Source: Candidatus Omnitrophota bacterium (GTDB lineage Bacteria; Omnitrophota; Gorgyraeia; Duberdicusellales; 4484-171). From it: DNA of 5,433 nucleotides. The stretch spans positions 1 through 5,433 of the forward strand of contig JALOCC010000079.1 of NCBI GenBank assembly GCA_023227945.1, given 5' to 3'. Within the stretch, counting starts at the first letter, position 1, and every line of letters starts with the position of its first letter. Position numbers and translations under genes: made by a program. This document shows, one piece after another, positions 3,552-5,433 of this stretch. A model generated the notes under the pieces. The model searched no databases. It was not told where the DNA came from and saw only the letters and a list, made by a program, of their open reading frames with translations.

Positions 3552-5433
3552 TTATCTTCCGGCGGGCAACCGAACACCCGCATCATACTGCTCTCTTTCC
3601 AATTCATTCATTGGCCTTTCTGAATTTTCTTGGAAGTAAAAACGAGTCATCACATTCGCGGAGGAATAACCAAGATACCACATAACAAAATTTCCACGAA
3701 GTGCAACCCCCTCCCAAAGTGCGTGAGTGCCGATTGCCTGCCGATCTTTGTGCCACATGGATCTCCAATGAGGGAAATATCCGACATTACGATATCCAAA
3801 ATCTTCCGCCCAAATGACAGTATTTGTTGCATATGTCGGCGTGATCTGACCGTCAGTTTGGTATGCGATTGCATATTTCCCCTGTGCGTCGTTTGCCCAC
3901 CTCCAAAATGAGAATTTCAAAACTTTATACTGACTATTAGGAAAACTGTCATAAAATTTGGCGTAATTTGTAATCGCAGGATTGTCCCAACCGCCTCCAG
4001 TCCAGCCGTCGTAATATGTTGCATTGGGCGCAAAATGGAAAACAAGACGTTGCCATTTTTGAGGGGTAGGAAAGATTTGGCGACCATAAATTCTACGCCC
4101 GTCAACGGTGGAGAATGCGAAATGGTAGCAACCCGTCGTTGAAATTTCTGGGGTGTCGTCGGCCCAACGAATGTTTGTGGCCCAACCCACGGATGGAACA
4201 ACATAAGGGACTGCATCGTCCATATATAACTCTTCGCCGCCGATTGACGCCCATGTCCTGAAATTGATCCAAACGTCCCAATTAATATTTGAGCTACCGT
4301 TGAGGATAACAGATGAAAGATTGTTGGTGAACAATAGTATTCTACTATCTGTCACAACGGAATAAATTTGTTGAGTCGATGAAACAGTAACGGAGACTGT
4401 CGTTCCGGTTGCAACGTTAGAAATAGGGGAGTAAACAGAAGCTATAGTTCCACCGGATTCGGGTGCATTTTCCAATGCCGAGATTCTTGATTCATATCCG
4501 GTATTAAAAATAAGATTTGAGGATAATGATCCCGAAGAGTTGTCAATCGTTATTGTACGAGCATTTGGAACAAGCGAACCTGCTGTTTCTATCACAAAAT
4601 TACTTCCTTTTAAATCTCCGTCGATTCGTGCAAGGATTTCCTCAGAAAAATCACTGTAAATCTGATTCGTGGCTTGGGTTAAATGACTGTCAGATGTGAA
4701 AATGGATTCGTCCACAGAATTACGAGAAACAGTGTAAAGAGTAGCCCCGGGGACAGCTAATGTCGATGTCGGTAATTCGCTGAGCTGTAATGAAGTCAGC
4801 GCGGCTATTCCATCGATATACCGCCCGGTTCCAAGCAAATTTATCCTGCCGTCTATTTCTGCATGCCCGTCCACAAACAAATCATTTCCTACATGGACGT
4901 TATTGCTCGTGACAAAATCATTGTTTCCCAGGTTTAAAGTTTTCGTCGCACCGTTATAAGGGACGAATAACGCGCTTTCCGTTGACCACCACGTCGGCAC
5001 CCAAAATGAAACGACGGATGTTGCCGCATTTGTGGCATCTTCTGGAGTCGCCGCTCCTATTTGGGTTGCTGTCACATGATGGGGATTAGTATTTGTATCT
5101 AAGATATGGGAAACGGCTGAATTTAAATCATTCGTTCTGCTTTCCAATCCTGAAATACGTGGCCCATAGCCGGTATTAAACATGAGGTTTGAAGATAATG
5201 ACCCTGTCATTTCATCTATAGTGATTGTTCTCGTTGACAAAACTGCTGTAGCGGCATTGGTGGAATCTTCATGTGTAGAATAACCAGCTTGTGCATGATT
5301 CCCCCATTCAAAAGCAATGTCCCAATTCAAGATACTGTTAATAATTCTCGATCCATAGTTGCTTCCTTGTAGATATAAATCTCCAGAAATAGAATATAAT
5401 TTATCAGCATAAAGAGGATATCTTATAACCGGC
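3552..5433 (-). CDS. Phage tail-fibre-like protein, C-terminal 626 residues (N-terminus outside window)
   Basis: Probable receptor-binding or virion surface fibre. The frame is open from the right edge to TAA at 3554-3552. The apparent start at 5330 is a TTG (Leu) inside the frame, not a true start: 34 further open codons (VIRYPLYADKLYSISGDLYL region) precede it. Counting from the first full codon in the window, phage-fibre signatures occur in order: WDIAFEWGNHAQAGY (37-51), NPHHVTATQIGA (116-127), YNGATKTLNLG (159-169) and HVGNDLFVDGHAEIDG (180-195). The W..AF.WGNHA.AGY, NPH.VTA.QIGA and Y.GATK..NLG motifs recur widely in tail-fibre shafts (family knowledge). A 30-residue module is present twice (68-97 and 292-321). 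The region from about 385 to 585 is Trp-rich (15 Trp) and lacks the shaft repeats; it may be the globular tip that contacts the receptor. The end is short and charged (NELEREQYDAGVRLPAGR). The host receptor is unknown. Confidence 0.85.
   Translation of the reverse strand, partial: PVIRYPLYADKLYSISGDLYLQGSNYGSRIINSILNWDIAFEWGNHAQAGYSTHEDSTNAATAVLSTRTITIDEMTGSLSSNLMFNTGYGPRISGLESRTNDLNSAVSHILDTNTNPHHVTATQIGAATPEDATNAATSVVSFWVPTWWSTESALFVPYNGATKTLNLGNNDFVTSNNVHVGNDLFVDGHAEIDGRINLLGTGRYIDGIAALTSLQLSELPTSTLAVPGATLYTVSRNSVDESIFTSDSHLTQATNQIYSDFSEEILARIDGDLKGSNFVIETAGSLVPNARTITIDNSSGSLSSNLIFNTGYESRISALENAPESGGTIASVYSPISNVATGTTVSVTVSSTQQIYSVVTDSRILLFTNNLSSVILNGSSNINWDVWINFRTWASIGGEELYMDDAVPYVVPSVGWATNIRWADDTPEISTTGCYHFAFSTVDGRRIYGRQIFPTPQKWQRLVFHFAPNATYYDGWTGGGWDNPAITNYAKFYDSFPNSQYKVLKFSFWRWANDAQGKYAIAYQTDGQITPTYATNTVIWAEDFGYRNVGYFPHWRSMWHKDRQAIGTHALWEGVALRGNFVMWYLGYSSANVMTRFYFQENSERPMNELEREQYDAGVRLPAGR
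4470..4559 (-). repeat. Second copy of a 30-residue fibre module
   Basis: Encodes RTITIDNSSGSLSSNLIFNT followed by GYESRISALE. It matches the copy at 5142-5231 at 23 of 30 residues. The DNA has drifted more visibly than the protein, so this is an old duplication kept by selection on the protein. Confidence 0.75.
5142..5231 (-). repeat. First copy of the 30-residue fibre module
   Basis: Encodes RTITIDEMTGSLSSNLMFNT followed by GYGPRISGLE, then SRTNDLNSAV. The RISGLE..TNDL ending looks like a short heptad-type trimerisation segment after a beta-rich unit. Confidence 0.75.

Noticed and set aside
3530..3607. N-terminal extension of the 93-residue gene back to 3607
   Set aside because: It would overlap the fibre C-terminus by more than 50 bases, while a strong AAGGAG sits exactly before the ATG at 3529.
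3630..4216. Several frames (93, 74 and 99 codons) overlapping the fibre gene
   Set aside because: They overlap the Trp-rich coding region of the fibre in other frames. No domain, SD or independent support is seen.
1..5433. CRISPR array, tRNA, rRNA, insertion sequence or attachment site
   Set aside because: No regularly spaced direct repeats, cloverleaf sequence, transposase motif or flanking terminal inverted repeats were seen. The only repeats are those listed.

Overview
The window looks like a piece of a tailed bacteriophage (or prophage) genome. The evidence is a long phage tail-fibre-type gene, small tightly packed genes, a compact nucleotide-metabolism cassette with touching or overlapping stop and start codons, and almost no intergenic space. 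The code is standard: TAA, TGA and TAG all end genes here. Recognisable Shine-Dalgarno (SD) sequences (AAGGAG, GGAG, AAGGAAG) precede most genes, which argues against a Bacteroidetes host, where SD use is weak. The host cannot be named further from this sequence.

Layout. (1) Positions 1-943, minus strand: the first 314 codons of a Ser/Thr/Tyr-rich protein that runs off the left edge, probably a virion or adhesion-type protein. (2) Positions 944-1023: an 80-base divergent intergenic region with AT-rich sequence and an inverted repeat that covers the dut ribosome binding site. (3) Positions 1024-2933, plus strand: a four-gene block of dUTPase (dut), a small HAD phosphatase of the BT0820 type, a divergent FAD-dependent thymidylate synthase (thyX-like), and a small three-helix membrane protein. 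(4) Positions 2938-3529, minus strand: two small unrecognised genes, which converge on the plus block with a 4-base gap. (5) Positions 3552-5433, minus strand: the C-terminal 626 residues of a modular tail-fibre-like protein. Its reading frame is open through the right edge, so its true start is outside the window.

How the genes fit together. dUTPase turns dUTP into dUMP and so keeps uracil out of DNA. ThyX methylates dUMP to dTMP. These two consecutive steps form a self-contained dTTP-supply pathway. The HAD phosphatase sits between them with a 1-nt overlap on one side and a 1-nt gap on the other, so it is translated with them, but its substrate is not evident. The cassette lies opposite to, and between, minus-strand genes of structural character. 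It therefore resembles a nested metabolic insert ('moron'-like), and minus-strand read-through from the fibre operon would be antisense to it.

Most interesting points: the opposite-strand placement of the thymidylate cassette, the divergent Cys-rich ThyX, an 11-bp perfect hairpin with a T-tract inside the left structural gene, a possible hairpin over the dut ribosome binding site, and an orphan Shine-Dalgarno repeat downstream of the 93-residue gene. Nothing seen amounts to a demonstrably new system.
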